From positions 1 to 60,079 of the forward strand of contig JACRJU010000007.1 of the NCBI GenBank assembly GCA_016219925.1: a DNA stretch of 60,079 nucleotides. Reading direction: 5' to 3'. Source of the stretch: Candidatus Uhrbacteria bacterium. Its GTDB lineage: Bacteria; Patescibacteriota; Patescibacteriia; UBA9934; GWF2-40-263. Positions 8,123 to 16,685 of the stretch are shown piece by piece. Under the pieces are notes generated by a model, which had not been told where the DNA came from, ran no database searches, and saw only the letters and a program-made list of their open reading frames with translations. The position numbers were made by a program, and so were the translations under genes. How positions within the stretch are numbered: the first letter of the stretch is position 1; every line of letters begins with the position of its first letter.

Positions 8123-8836
8123 ATGGAACTTCCTCTGGTGCGCGTTGGCGTTGGAGTGGCCATCGTGCGAAACGGAAAAGTCTTGATCGGTCGCCGGCGC
8201 GGTTCGCACGGAGCGGACACATGGAGCATCCCCGGAGGCCATATTGAGTTTGGGGAATCCTGGGAAGCGTGCGCGCGTCGCGAAACCAAAGAAGAAACCG
8301 GCCTTGATATTGAGCAGATCACTTTCTTGGGAGTCACCGATGACCACGATATCAGCGAGGGGAAGCATTACGTCACCATTTTTATGCGCGCCGCGTGCCC
8401 GACAGGCGAGCCGGTCATTTGCGAGCCTGACAAATATCAGGAGCTCTGTTGGTGCCCATGGGAACGGATCCCTGCCCCGCGCTTCAAACCGCTCGACCAT
8501 CTGATGAAACAAGGTGTCCATCCGCTAGCAACCTATTACGGAAAACTCGTGCGCGACGCTATTCCACAAATTATCCAAGAGCGCGGAGATGTGGCGATCA
8601 CGCATGAAGCGACGCGCGAAGAATATCGAGAAGCGCTCAAGGCGAAGCTCGTCGAAGAAGTGGGAGAATTTCTTGAAAGCGGGCACATGGAAGAACTCGC
8701 GGACGTCTTGGAAGTGATCCACGCGATGACGGCCTTGGACGGCGTTCCGCGCGAGCAGTTGCAACTCATGCAAACAAAAAAGCGCGATGAGCGCGGCGGA
8801 TTTGAAAAACGAATTATTTTGGATGAAACGCGTTGA
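8123..8836 (+). CDS. Nudix hydrolase fused to MazG-like pyrophosphohydrolase domain
   Basis: 237 residues with two house-cleaning domains. Residues 1-135 are a Nudix hydrolase: the Nudix box spans G39 to L61 (G39, E45, R53, E54, E57, E58), giving a diphosphate hydrolase for nucleotides. Residues ~139-205 are an all-alpha NTP pyrophosphohydrolase-like domain, starting YYGKLVRDAIPQIIQERGD, with KLVEEVGEFLESGHMEELADVLEVIHAM carrying the EEVGE and EELAD metal-binding acids of the MazG superfamily. The only plus-strand gene in this region; its 3' end overlaps the convergent GT2 gene by 23 bp. Both domains probably sanitise nucleotide pools; the substrate cannot be read from sequence. Confidence 0.9.
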   Translation: MELPLVRVGVGVAIVRNGKVLIGRRRGSHGADTWSIPGGHIEFGESWEACARRETKEETGLDIEQITFLGVTDDHDISEGKHYVTIFMRAACPTGEPVICEPDKYQELCWCPWERIPAPRFKPLDHLMKQGVHPLATYYGKLVRDAIPQIIQERGDVAITHEATREEYREALKAKLVEEVGEFLESGHMEELADVLEVIHAMTALDGVPREQLQLMQTKKRDERGGFEKRIILDETR

Positions 8837-10328
8837 GCGGCTCGTTCCGCTCTTTTTTTGTTACCTTAAACCCAAGATATTTTCCCAACATCAGGCGTGT
8901 CTGCGCATCGATCGCGGGAAAAGATCCAAACACGATGAATGAAACCGGAAGCAACGCCCACTGTAACAACATCACAATCCAGGTGTGCTTACCCACGCGG
9001 TCAGGCCGGCGCGGCAAGAGCGTGAGCGCGACCACGGCCGAAATGAGGATACCAACCATGGCGGATTGCATAAGTTCTTCAAGCGTAAACGGCGCGGCCT
9101 GAACAATCGCGTTCGTCTGTCCTTTGGCCAACCACAGCGGCAACCATCCCAGCACGAACATCAAAATCGGAGCTGTGGCCCACGTAAACATCCCTTCGAT
9201 ATGATTGAACACATAGGTGATTTTTTTTCTCCATGGAATGAGAGGATCGTTTCGAAATCCATCAATCAAATACGGCAAGTGCTCCACTCCCCAAGCCCAT
9301 CGACGCATCTGCACATACAATCCTTTGAGCGATTCCCAATACGTTTTGCCTGATACCGCATCCATAGACACCGGCAAAAAAACGGGAGTGACGCGATAGT
9401 CGCCGTGATAATGCAAAAAGGCTTGCATGAAAATGCGCGAATCTTCGCTGACGATATCCCTTTGCCAAAACCCTACATCCTTGAGCATGGTCCATGGCAT
9501 CGAGTGAGACGAAAACGTCCACAACCGTTCTGGGCGAGAGAGCTCTCCGAACAGCCAAAACGTCGTTCCAAATGCGCCAACGCGCACCGGCGCGGACGCG
9601 GTCCAAATGTTGTTGGAGAACAAAGCGACTGGTTGATAAGACGTGCGTTGAGGGTGTTCGGTCGTGCAGTACAAATACGTCAAGTAAGAGAAATACTGGG
9701 GGTGCGCGATGCTATCAATATCAAAAGCCGAAACCACATATTGACTGTCGCGCACTTCTGGAAAATCTTCCCGAAGCCGTTTTTCCATTTCTTGTCCGGC
9801 CCAGTGAAGATTCGAACCCTTTCCAGGAATTTCATCTGACAATCCTTGGGGGTGAACCGTGGTGTAGAGTTTTTTGAAAATGGAACCGAACTCTGCTTGG
9901 GCCTGTTGAGCCACTTGGGCAAAATTTTTGACGTCCGCCTGTTCTCCGCAGAGTATGATCATCAAGCGGTCGTTGTCATAGGTGTTATCTCGAAGCGAAC
10001 GCAACGTGCTCTGAACAATGTCGTAAGGCTCTTTGTAGGTCGGCAAAAAAATCAGATGATAAATCCGATAAGCGCAGACGCGCTCGGATAATTTTTTCTG
10101 CCAATCCACTTTTGTTGTGCGGTGATAGCGAACCCAGGCGATCAGGATGAAGATATTAAAATACAACACGCGAAACAGCCACAGGACGTCAAAGACAATG
10201 ATAAACACGATCACCCACAGGGGTTTCACGAAAGAGAAAATAAGCGCAAGAGAAAAAGTTCCCCAAACCAGGAGGCCGGGGAACATTTCCCAAAAACGCA
10301 TCTTTCCGTAGTGATACGTTGATGACAT
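8814..10328 (-). CDS. Membrane GT2 glycosyltransferase, cellulose synthase-like
   Basis: 504 residues. Two N-terminal transmembrane helices (LLVWGTFSLALIFSFV, LWVIVFIIVFDVLWLF) precede a cytoplasmic GT-A domain with LIFLPTYKEP, the DID site (VVSAFDIDSIAHP), DIVSEDSRIF and the processive-type motif QMRRWAWG (QxxRW). More helices follow at the C terminus. This is the plan of processive polysaccharide synthases that extrude the chain while building it, although soluble-product transferases share it. It directly follows the TM-helix gene with no gap. Confidence 0.88.
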   Translation of the reverse strand: MSSTYHYGKMRFWEMFPGLLVWGTFSLALIFSFVKPLWVIVFIIVFDVLWLFRVLYFNIFILIAWVRYHRTTKVDWQKKLSERVCAYRIYHLIFLPTYKEPYDIVQSTLRSLRDNTYDNDRLMIILCGEQADVKNFAQVAQQAQAEFGSIFKKLYTTVHPQGLSDEIPGKGSNLHWAGQEMEKRLREDFPEVRDSQYVVSAFDIDSIAHPQYFSYLTYLYCTTEHPQRTSYQPVALFSNNIWTASAPVRVGAFGTTFWLFGELSRPERLWTFSSHSMPWTMLKDVGFWQRDIVSEDSRIFMQAFLHYHGDYRVTPVFLPVSMDAVSGKTYWESLKGLYVQMRRWAWGVEHLPYLIDGFRNDPLIPWRKKITYVFNHIEGMFTWATAPILMFVLGWLPLWLAKGQTNAIVQAAPFTLEELMQSAMVGILISAVVALTLLPRRPDRVGKHTWIVMLLQWALLPVSFIVFGSFPAIDAQTRLMLGKYLGFKVTKKERNEPLNAFHPK

Positions 10329-11006
10329 TTAGCGATCCGAAGAGATATCTTTTTTAAGTCGCGCCAAAAATTTTTCTGCTTGATCGCGACCCCCAAGACC
10401 GAACGCCAATCCTCCCGCGAGCGCGAGCATAAAAACCAGTCCGGTAAACAACACGCGAATGAGATCTTGAGCAATCTGAAGTTGAACAAGAGCGGCCATA
10501 AAACTGAAAATCAGAATGGCCCACTTGGAAACGCCAGACAAGAAATCGGCGGAGGCGAGCTTCGCCGCTTCAACGGCTGACTTCACAATACGCTGAACAA
10601 AATTTGCAAGCAGAATACCGGCAAGCAAAATGATCACGGCGATGATGACGTTGGGGATGAACAAAACGATCTGTTGCAGATACATCGTCAATTGATCCCA
10701 ACCAAGAATATCGGTCGCGGCAATCAGAGCCACAATAATAAAGAACCACTTCACAATCCACCCAAGCAAGTGACCGATATGCAGTCGAATGCCCATACGT
10801 TCGAATTGCGAGCGAATCTCGAGCTTCTGCGCGAGATCATCAATACGCAAAAACTTAATGACTTGAACAACAACACTTTGAAGAACCAAGGCCACGATGA
10901 CGCCCAAAAGGAACACCACTACGGCTCCAAGGAGATTCGGGAGATACGCAACGACCGTATCCCATACTCCGAGAAGCGGACCTTGAAGAATGTCAGTAAA
11001 ATCCAT
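10329..11006 (-). CDS. MscS-like conserved TM-helix protein
   Basis: 225 residues, nearly all membrane-embedded: an amphipathic N terminus, then LLGAVVVFLLGVIVALVLQSVVV, two helices around GWIVKWFFIIVALIAATDILGW, and LAGILLANFVQRIVKSAVEAA. A glycine/alanine-rich C-terminal segment (LVFMLALAGGLAFGLGGRDQAEKFLA) is like the pore helix and exit of small-conductance mechanosensitive channels. It lacks the MscS beta domain, so it belongs to the short TM-helix-repeat family often annotated as hypothetical. Adjacent to the membrane GT2 gene, probably co-transcribed. Confidence 0.8.
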   Translation of the reverse strand: MDFTDILQGPLLGVWDTVVAYLPNLLGAVVVFLLGVIVALVLQSVVVQVIKFLRIDDLAQKLEIRSQFERMGIRLHIGHLLGWIVKWFFIIVALIAATDILGWDQLTMYLQQIVLFIPNVIIAVIILLAGILLANFVQRIVKSAVEAAKLASADFLSGVSKWAILIFSFMAALVQLQIAQDLIRVLFTGLVFMLALAGGLAFGLGGRDQAEKFLARLKKDISSDR

Positions 11007-11080
11007 AAGGAATGTATTAAAAAGTTAGGGATTAGTGGCGAATAATCTCGCCTATTAATTAAAGATTAACACCGAAATCT

Positions 11081-11500
11081 CTAAGAATCCAATAATTTAT
11101 CCCCATGGCGAGGCGTTGTGATTTGTGCCGGTCGGCCATATTGAGGCTCTGCAAAAGCCGCAGAGTCAAGTGGCTGTAGGGATTTTTGGGTAGCAATCAG
11201 CTCTTGCGGTTGCAGATGATCAGGATTGTCCATGACGAATAGCGGAAGGTCAAAAACAAAATGCAAGGTATTGGCGATCGTGAGACTGATACGAATGGCC
11301 GTAAATGAACCTGGGCCTGTCACCACTACAAGACCGGACAGATTTTGCGGCAGGATATGAACTTCTTTGAGAAATCCATCGATCGTTGAAAGATAGGCTT
11401 CGGGGGCGACCTCGAAACGACGCCGTGTTTGAAACGTCTGCCCATCTAACAATCCCACATCAAAAAAAGAAAGATCCTGACCGCATAAAAACAATCTCAT
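11081..11500 (-). CDS. tsaB: TsaB-like protein, short form
   Basis: 139 residues. Matches the N-terminal half of TsaB, the non-catalytic partner of TsaD in making t6A37 of ANN-decoding tRNAs: FFDVGLLDG in the ASKHA fold start and VVVTGPGSFTAIRISLTIANTL, the family signature (GPGSFTGLR in E. coli). Bacterial TsaB is about 220-230 residues, so the second lobe is missing. It overlaps the upstream regulator by 4 bp (ATGA). Identification rests on the GPGSFTAIR motif; the role is inferred. Confidence 0.75.
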   Translation of the reverse strand: MRLFLCGQDLSFFDVGLLDGQTFQTRRRFEVAPEAYLSTIDGFLKEVHILPQNLSGLVVVTGPGSFTAIRISLTIANTLHFVFDLPLFVMDNPDHLQPQELIATQKSLQPLDSAAFAEPQYGRPAQITTPRHGDKLLDS

Positions 11501-12105
11501 ACCCCGAGCTTGTTGATCATGACGATCTTATCGGCGTTGAGGATCGAAAATAGAAAGCGGTCGGAAACCTGTTTGCGATCCAAAAACTCCTCTTTGGGCA
11601 TGAGGGTATAGTTGATCTCGTAAGAAAATTCGGATTCAAATTTGGCGATTAACTTCTCAAGACTCGCCTGCTTGATAGAGCCCACAATGAGCAGATCCGT
11701 CGGAACCGATGGAGCGTCAACAAACCGCCCCGTAAAGGCGAAGTATTGAATGTCGCCGGTCTCACCAATCTCTTGCACAAAATTTTGTTTCAAAAGGATG
11801 TGCACCTTCTGAAACAACGCGTGCAAGTCTTCAAACAAAATAAACGACTCGTTGGCCGTGTAATACTTTTTCTTTTCCGCGAGAGACTTGCCTGTTCGCC
11901 GAGACTCGGAGTGCTTTTCAACGATCAAGCCCATTTCAATCAAATTTTTCAGCTCTCTGCGCACAGAATTCAACTGCGCATCGATCCGTCGCGTGAGCTC
12001 ACGTACAAAAAACGCTTCCTTGGAGTGCTGTAAAAAAAGGCCCATCAAACGAGCGCGCGTCTTTGAACCAAACATCTGTTCAAGCTTGAATCCGGATTTG
12101 CTCAT
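11497..12105 (-). CDS. Winged-helix / nucleotidyltransferase-like protein
   Basis: 202 residues. Residues ~5-75 form a winged helix (FGSKTRARLMGLFLQHSKE, VRELTRRIDAQLNSVRRELKNLIEMGLI), as in ArsR/MarR-like regulators. The C-terminal part resembles a degenerate nucleotidyltransferase domain (DLLIVGSIKQASLEKLIAKFE) as seen in CPR and archaeal HTH-MNT proteins. It may bind DNA or act on a nucleic acid; function not known. Divergent from the large membrane protein gene at 12168 and coupled by ATGA to tsaB. Confidence 0.7.
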   Translation of the reverse strand: MSKSGFKLEQMFGSKTRARLMGLFLQHSKEAFFVRELTRRIDAQLNSVRRELKNLIEMGLIVEKHSESRRTGKSLAEKKKYYTANESFILFEDLHALFQKVHILLKQNFVQEIGETGDIQYFAFTGRFVDAPSVPTDLLIVGSIKQASLEKLIAKFESEFSYEINYTLMPKEEFLDRKQVSDRFLFSILNADKIVMINKLGV

Positions 12106-12113
12106 AGGTCTGG

Positions 12114-12141
12114 TTGCACCTCAACTTTATCCAGGTATAAT
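12114..12141 (+). promoter_or_regulatory. Promoter for the PP2C-like/propeller gene
   Basis: TTGCAC (12114-12119), 16-bp spacer and a perfect TATAAT (12136-12141) in the divergent gap between the HTH gene and the gene starting at 12168. The predicted start near 12148 leaves a leader of about 20 bases. Confidence 0.6.
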
Positions 12142-12167
12142 GTACACAAACGCCAATCAGAGAGCAA

Positions 12168-14327
12168 ATGACCCTTGAGCGACCTATGGAAGTAACCATG
12201 AAGGCTGGGCAGTACGAACCGCTGTCTCCAGAAGAACATATTGATGGGATTTCCGTGCTTCTTCCGCTTCATTCGCGGAATGGTTATGTTTTTTTGATCG
12301 CAAAAACCCGAAAGATTGATGAACAAAGTGAACTTCTTTTCCAGCTTCTTTCCGACCAAACACACCGTCTTGCCGAATCCTTCGGATCCGAAGCAAACGC
12401 TCAGCATCGCTTTGAACAATTTCTGGGTGCAATGAACGAGACGCTGGCACAGTATGTTCGCGATGGACGGTTGCGTGTCCCGATCCAACAGTTTGATGCA
12501 GTCGTTGGGATTGCCAGTGATGAACGCATGTTCGTTTCTGGAACGGGCGACCTCTCGGCTCTTTTCCTTCATCGGAAGCCCTCACAGCGCTATCAGATTT
12601 TTAATCTCTTCCGAAGTATCCAAACCGCTCAAGCCCTACCGACGTGGGAAAAAGCTTTTGCTGTTGTGCTCGATGGCGATCTCCATGAGGGCGATGTCTT
12701 TGCAATCAGCAACCAAGATCTCCAACGCATCATGGCGACCGATGAGCTCAATAACATTTTAACGACACTCCCTCCGGTTGGATCCATCGAAAAAATCCGC
12801 CAATACTTCCCTCCACGCACGAGCCTCCTCCTGATTGTCATAAAGATGTCTTATGGACAAGAGGCCGCTTACGTTTCGGAAATGCGTGCGACTCCAAAAA
12901 CGAATGTCTCCGTCAAATCTTTCAAACAACAGGAAGAAGCGACCCAAAGTTTGCTGGAAGATCAGACTCCCAAAATCAGTACGCTCATAAATTTTCTCAA
13001 ACGATTCTTCAAAAAAACCAAAGAGCATCCCTTCTGGCGGCTGTGTTGGCGATTAGGCCGTCGATGGGCCTGGAATGCGCTCAAAGCCACGGCTCACCTT
13101 AAAACGCAGGAAGGTCGAGCTGAAGTGTCTGCTCATGTACGTGGTCGTGTCCGTTCTGTGATATCGACCACGCGTCGCATAATCCGCGATGTCTCATTGC
13201 TCCCCAAATCAACGAAGTATCTCGCCGGCGGAATCGCCGTCGTGATCATCGTTTTGGTTATGGGGGTCTCGACACTTTCTGCGTCTCGTGCCCGTTCGAA
13301 AGAACAGCAAGCGTATCAACAACAGGTAGATATTATCAACGATTTGATGGAACGCGCTTCAGGTGCTCTCATCTATAAAGATGAAAATCAGGCGCGAGGA
13401 TTGTTTGTTCAGGCAAATGCGCTCATCGAAAAATTGCCAACGGATACTCCGGAACATACGCAAAAAAATTCCGAGCTCAAAGAGACTATTCAAAAATCCA
13501 CGGATGAAATTCGGCACCTCGTCAATGTCCCAAATCCAGCTCTGCTTGGTGATCTCGCGTCTTTGACTGATGGGGTGTTTGGCCAGGCTTTTGTAAAGGT
13601 TGGAAACGAACTTTTTGTCTTTGCCTCCGACGCTCGGATCTATCAGTTGGATAGAACACAAAAAGTATTCAAACCTGTCGCTGTGGCATCCGGCGGAAAC
13701 GTCGTCGCAAAAACCGCGAGTGCTGATGATAAGGCTGTCTACGCCCTCATGAACGACCAGACATTCGAACAATTCGTCCAAGACGAATCTGCGCAAAAGC
13801 CGCTCGGACTTCAAAAACCGGAAGGAACGCTCAACGATTTGGTCGCCTACGCCGGACGTCTATACGCCATTGCCACAAACGGATCCGATGGACAGATCTA
13901 TCGATATACGAAGAGCGCAGGAGTTTTCGGGGCACCTACGCCATGGATCTCCTCAAAAACCGTTGCCTTAAGCCAAGCCACTTCTCTCGCGATTGACGGA
14001 ACAATTTATGTCCTGCAAAAAGATGGACAGATTCGACGTTTTGATAATGGAGCCCAAACAGAATGGGAAACAGGCATCGTCGATCCTCCACTAACCAATG
14101 CCACAGCGTTATGGACGGATGCCCAAAGTCATTCCTTGTATGTGTTGGAACCGGACAGCAAACGCATAGTGGTCTTCGAAAAAAATACCGGGGCGTTTGT
14201 TGTCCAATATCGTTCGGAAGCCTTTGAAAATTTAACAGACCTTATTGTGGATGAACCCGGGTACAGCATTTATCTTCTAGTGGGTTCAAAAATTTATTCG
14301 ATCGCTCCGAGCCACATCGCTCGGTGA
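12168..14327 (+). CDS. Membrane protein: PP2C-like domain plus beta-propeller
   Basis: 719 residues in three parts. Residues ~20-225 look like a PPM/PP2C phosphatase fold (FDAVVGIASDERMFVSGTGD, FAVVLDGDLHEGDVFAISNQ, TTLPPVGSIEKIRQYF), but the N-terminal metal-binding aspartates are not evident, so it may be inactive. A basic linker leads to one transmembrane helix at ~352-371 (AGGIAVVIIVLVMGVSTLSA). Outside lie a coiled-coil stretch and a C-terminal beta-propeller of NHL/YVTN type (TNATALWTDAQSHSLYVLEP and similar blades). It reads like a transmembrane sensor or adaptor. The start may instead be the ATG 10 codons later. Strong own promoter; function unknown. Confidence 0.65.
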   Translation: MTLERPMEVTMKAGQYEPLSPEEHIDGISVLLPLHSRNGYVFLIAKTRKIDEQSELLFQLLSDQTHRLAESFGSEANAQHRFEQFLGAMNETLAQYVRDGRLRVPIQQFDAVVGIASDERMFVSGTGDLSALFLHRKPSQRYQIFNLFRSIQTAQALPTWEKAFAVVLDGDLHEGDVFAISNQDLQRIMATDELNNILTTLPPVGSIEKIRQYFPPRTSLLLIVIKMSYGQEAAYVSEMRATPKTNVSVKSFKQQEEATQSLLEDQTPKISTLINFLKRFFKKTKEHPFWRLCWRLGRRWAWNALKATAHLKTQEGRAEVSAHVRGRVRSVISTTRRIIRDVSLLPKSTKYLAGGIAVVIIVLVMGVSTLSASRARSKEQQAYQQQVDIINDLMERASGALIYKDENQARGLFVQANALIEKLPTDTPEHTQKNSELKETIQKSTDEIRHLVNVPNPALLGDLASLTDGVFGQAFVKVGNELFVFASDARIYQLDRTQKVFKPVAVASGGNVVAKTASADDKAVYALMNDQTFEQFVQDESAQKPLGLQKPEGTLNDLVAYAGRLYAIATNGSDGQIYRYTKSAGVFGAPTPWISSKTVALSQATSLAIDGTIYVLQKDGQIRRFDNGAQTEWETGIVDPPLTNATALWTDAQSHSLYVLEPDSKRIVVFEKNTGAFVVQYRSEAFENLTDLIVDEPGYSIYLLVGSKIYSIAPSHIAR

Positions 14328-14407
14328 TCTGTACCTTCTTCCTAAACAAAGCGACCAGACATTGTCCTGTTCTTGGCCGCCGCCTTGGCAGAGCCATGTT
14401 ATCTTAA

Positions 14408-14447
14408 TGTCATCCTGAAGGAGTTTAAATCGACTGAAGGATCCCGA
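14408..14447. repeat. Dispersed repeat, 'tgtcatcctga' type
   Basis: The sequence beginning tgtcatcctgaaggag and continuing through cgactgaaggatc recurs at 55443-55482 with a few changes, and its first half again at 42250. Repeats opening with tgtcatcctga are widespread in draft bacterial genomes; in this window they sit only between genes. Confidence 0.7.
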
Positions 14448-14530
14448 GATACATGGGATCCTTCGCTTTGCTCAGGAATTCGCTGGCCCGAAGACGTGGC
14501 ATAAACCACAAGACAACACTACCAACGGTT

Positions 14531-14609
14531 GAAGAGATCGTTATGGGACACTTTTGTCGACGGGTAGTCTTGTGTTGAGGCGACAAAAGTTTGTCCCATC
14601 GATCTCTTC
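14531..14609. repeat. 79-bp imperfect hairpin
   Basis: Arms 14531-14559 and 14581-14609 match over about 28 bases with small gaps: gaagagatcg, atgggaca and ttttgtcg on the left are mirrored on the right. The loop is 21 bases. Confidence 0.75.
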
Positions 14610-14651
14610 TACACCAGACGGTAAGGGATGAAAGAAGACGGAAAGAGAAAC

Positions 14652-14677
14652 AAAAACAGGGCACGTGCCCTGTTTTT
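14652..14677. terminator. Bidirectional terminator after rplL
   Basis: A perfect 26-base palindrome: five A, then cagggcacgtgccctg, then five T. It lies immediately downstream of the rplL stop codon, so it ends the rplJ-rplL transcript and could also end transcripts from the left. Confidence 0.9.
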
Positions 14678-14681
14678 GAAA

Positions 14682-15101
14682 TTACTTAATGTTGGCCGTG
14701 CCTCCAGCTTCCTCAATCTGTTTCTTGAAATCCGCAGCCTGATCTTTGGACACCCCCTCTTTAACCACCTTCGGAGCCCCATCCACGAGATCCTTGGCCT
14801 CTTTGAGACCCAAACCTGTGATGGTACGCACCACCTTGATGACGCCGATTTTGTTGTCGCCGGAAGCGGCCAACTCGACATCAAAAGAGGTCTTCTCTTC
14901 GGCGGCGGCCGCGCCACCCGCGGCGGCACCCGAAGCCATCATCATAGCTGGGGCGGCGGCGCTCACACCGAATTTCTTCTCGAGCACTTTGACCAATTCG
15001 GCCAAGTCCAAAACGGACATCTGCTCAACTTTTTCCACAAGCTCCTTAAACTTCGCTGGAACCTCCACGGTCTCTGCGGCGTTGGTTGTTTCGTCTGACA
15101 T
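14682..15101 (-). CDS. rplL: 50S ribosomal protein L7/L12
   Basis: 139 residues. An N-terminal dimerisation helix ([20 protein letters not shown]), an Ala/Gly-rich hinge ([10 protein letters not shown]) and the C-terminal factor-binding domain ([40 protein letters not shown]) make the identification secure. It forms the ribosomal stalk with L10 and recruits EF-Tu, EF-G and other GTPases. It is 25 bp downstream of rplJ; the L1/L11 genes are not upstream in this window. Confidence 0.98.
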   Translation of the reverse strand: MSDETTNAAETVEVPAKFKELVEKVEQMSVLDLAELVKVLEKKFGVSAAAPAMMMASGAAAGGAAAAEEKTSFDVELAASGDNKIGVIKVVRTITGLGLKEAKDLVDGAPKVVKEGVSKDQAADFKKQIEEAGGTANIK

Positions 15102-15126
15102 AAAAATAAGTCACAGAAAGGATGAA

Positions 15127-15648
15127 TTAAACTTTAGCGTCTTTAATCGCTTGAAGGACATAAACGACCTTGCGGAGATTGCCAGCAAGAACATTCACGA
15201 ATCCTGATACGGGGGCGTTGAGCGACCCAACCATCTTTCCAAGCAATTCTTGCTTGCTTGGCAGTGAGGCGAGTTGCTTCACCTGGTCAGCCCCAACGAA
15301 TTGGCCTTCCAGAATGCCCCCAACAAAGGACATCCCTTCGCGATCCTTCATGAACGTGGCCATCATCTTGGCGGCGGACACTTCGTCGTTGTAGCCAATC
15401 GAGGTGAGGACACTCCCCTCAAGAGCTTCTTTTGGAACGGCGTGACCGCTTTTCTCCAAAGCCCGTGAAAGAAGGGTCTTCTTGGCGAGCGTTAGCTCGA
15501 CCCCTTGTTCGCGCCCTTTTTGGCGCAAGGCATCAGCATCCTCCATGGTGTACCCCGAGATCGAGGTGAAAACCGCTGATTTGAGGCGTGAAAGTTTTTC
15601 TGCCAGCTCCGCGATAATCTCCTCTTTTTGTGCGCGTGTTTTTGGCAT
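15127..15648 (-). CDS. rplJ: 50S ribosomal protein L10
   Basis: 173 residues, normal length. MPKTRAQKEEIIAELAEKLS begins the RNA-binding domain that anchors to 23S rRNA helix 42-44; GSVLTSIGYNDEVSAAKMMA and SLNAPVSGFVNVLAGNLRKV are family-specific. The C-terminal helix binds L7/L12 dimers. Preceded by a long structured leader and its own promoter, so regulation by L10 binding its leader is likely. Confidence 0.97.
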   Translation of the reverse strand: MPKTRAQKEEIIAELAEKLSRLKSAVFTSISGYTMEDADALRQKGREQGVELTLAKKTLLSRALEKSGHAVPKEALEGSVLTSIGYNDEVSAAKMMATFMKDREGMSFVGGILEGQFVGADQVKQLASLPSKQELLGKMVGSLNAPVSGFVNVLAGNLRKVVYVLQAIKDAKV

Positions 15649-15787
15649 AGGTTTCGACCTTTAATTAAAAACTGCGGATTCACGGCCGCAGGTTGATTCA
15701 AACACGACATCGCGTGTTTGTTTCACCTCGACGGGACTTACCCCTTGCGGGAACCCGTTTTCTCCGGCGAATCTTTAGTTCGGAAGC
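15649..15787 (-). promoter_or_regulatory. L10-type ribosomal leader
   Basis: About 135 bases between the rplJ promoter and start codon, rich in hairpins on the minus strand: ctgcggccgtgaatccgcag, aaacacgcgatgtcgtgttt and gggttcccgcaaggggtaag. Position and length fit the L10(L12)4-binding leader that autoregulates rplJL in many bacteria; no covariance model was run. Confidence 0.6.
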
Positions 15788-15816
15788 ATCTTACGTTGAG
15801 CCAACACCTCTGTCAA
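15788..15816 (-). promoter_or_regulatory. rplJ-rplL promoter
   Basis: Minus-strand TTGACA (15816-15811), 17-bp spacer, TAAGAT (15793-15788). Predicted start is about 130 bases upstream of the rplJ start codon. Confidence 0.75.
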
Positions 15817-15827
15817 GTCATCCTTAT

Positions 15828-16538
15828 TTATGACTGAATAACCGTCCCGATAAATGTTCGCCCTGACAAAAGAGCCTGAAGATTTTTCGTATTCTTTCCA
15901 TTCAACAAAACTACCGTCATGCCAGAACGGTGCGCCATGCGCGATGCGACCGGGTCAAAGGGCACATTCATCCCGGGATCCCATGTGTCCCCCACCATCT
16001 TGCGAAAATCCTTCCACCCGATGTCGCAAATGGCTTGAGCCTCCTTAAATTTATTCGGGTCCTTGTCGTAGACGTAATCAATGTTGGAAAGATTCACAAC
16101 AGTCTTGGCTCCGAGGCGTTTAGCAAGACGTGTAGCCACATAATCCGTTGACCATCCCGGTTTCCATCCGGCGGCAACCAGCACCGATTCCTTCCATTTT
16201 GTCATCGGCCGCGAAGGGTCTTTGATCATGACGGGATGAGCGATCTCGCGGAAGATGGTGCGCATCAAATGGCCGTTGAGGCGCGTAGAGTGGATGCCAA
16301 GCCAATCAATATCATCGCGCTCAAGTTTTCCGATCGCGCGCGCGGCTTGTTGATAATGGCGCGCCGTTCCACCTCCTCCCACAACGATCACGAACCGCCA
16401 CCCGCGTTTGACATACGTGCTGATGAGCTTTTTGAAATCTTTCAAAAAACTCACATCAATGCCGCCATTTGGCACGACGAGTGAACCGCCGACCGACAAA
16501 ACCATGGTGGAAGGTTTAAAGGAGTTGTTATGGGGCAT
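15828..16538 (-). CDS. pyrH: UMP kinase, archaeal-type
   Basis: 236-residue amino-acid-kinase-fold enzyme, UMP + ATP to UDP + ADP. N-terminal VLSVGGSLVVPNGGIDVSFL and FVIVVGGGGTARHYQQAARA form the phosphate- and nucleotide-binding loops. VNLSNIDYVYDKDPNKFKEA is the ATP-side signature and DPGMNVPFDPVASRMA matches archaeal UMP kinases rather than bacterial PyrH. Archaeal-like UMP kinases are a known oddity of CPR genomes. It is first in a minus-strand unit; a 127-bp hairpin element lies just after it. Confidence 0.88.
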   Translation of the reverse strand: MPHNNSFKPSTMVLSVGGSLVVPNGGIDVSFLKDFKKLISTYVKRGWRFVIVVGGGGTARHYQQAARAIGKLERDDIDWLGIHSTRLNGHLMRTIFREIAHPVMIKDPSRPMTKWKESVLVAAGWKPGWSTDYVATRLAKRLGAKTVVNLSNIDYVYDKDPNKFKEAQAICDIGWKDFRKMVGDTWDPGMNVPFDPVASRMAHRSGMTVVLLNGKNTKNLQALLSGRTFIGTVIQS

Positions 16539-16556
16539 AATCTACCAGAGTGATCT

Positions 16557-16683
16557 GACCTCTGCAAAACTCGATGAGATTTGCTCAAACGGGCTGTTGA
16601 GCCACGCGAACCCTACTGAAACGTAGGGAGAGCGGGGTCAACGGGTGCCCGTGAGAGCAAAGATCGCGAGTTTTGCAGAGGTC
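16557..16683. repeat. 127-bp element with perfect 17-bp inverted ends
   Basis: Arms at 16557-16573 and 16667-16683 (gacctctgcaaaactcg and its complement) are exact; ccctac-tgaaa-cgtaggg forms an inner hairpin. The end motif g(a/t)-ctctgcaaaa recurs at the tip of the long palindrome at 49745-49909, so the two may belong to one family. Confidence 0.8.
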
Positions 16684-16685
16684 AT

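Larger units (their letters stand above)
14328..14651. other. Intergenic stretch with repeats, no gene
   Basis: Convergent gap between the propeller protein and rplL. It holds a dispersed repeat starting at 14408 and an imperfect hairpin at 14531-14609. No start codon with a coding-like frame was found. Confidence 0.7.

Noticed and set aside
9795-9830. tRNA-like string gattcgaaccct
   Set aside because: It lies inside the conserved GT2 coding region and no acceptor stem or cloverleaf surrounds it.
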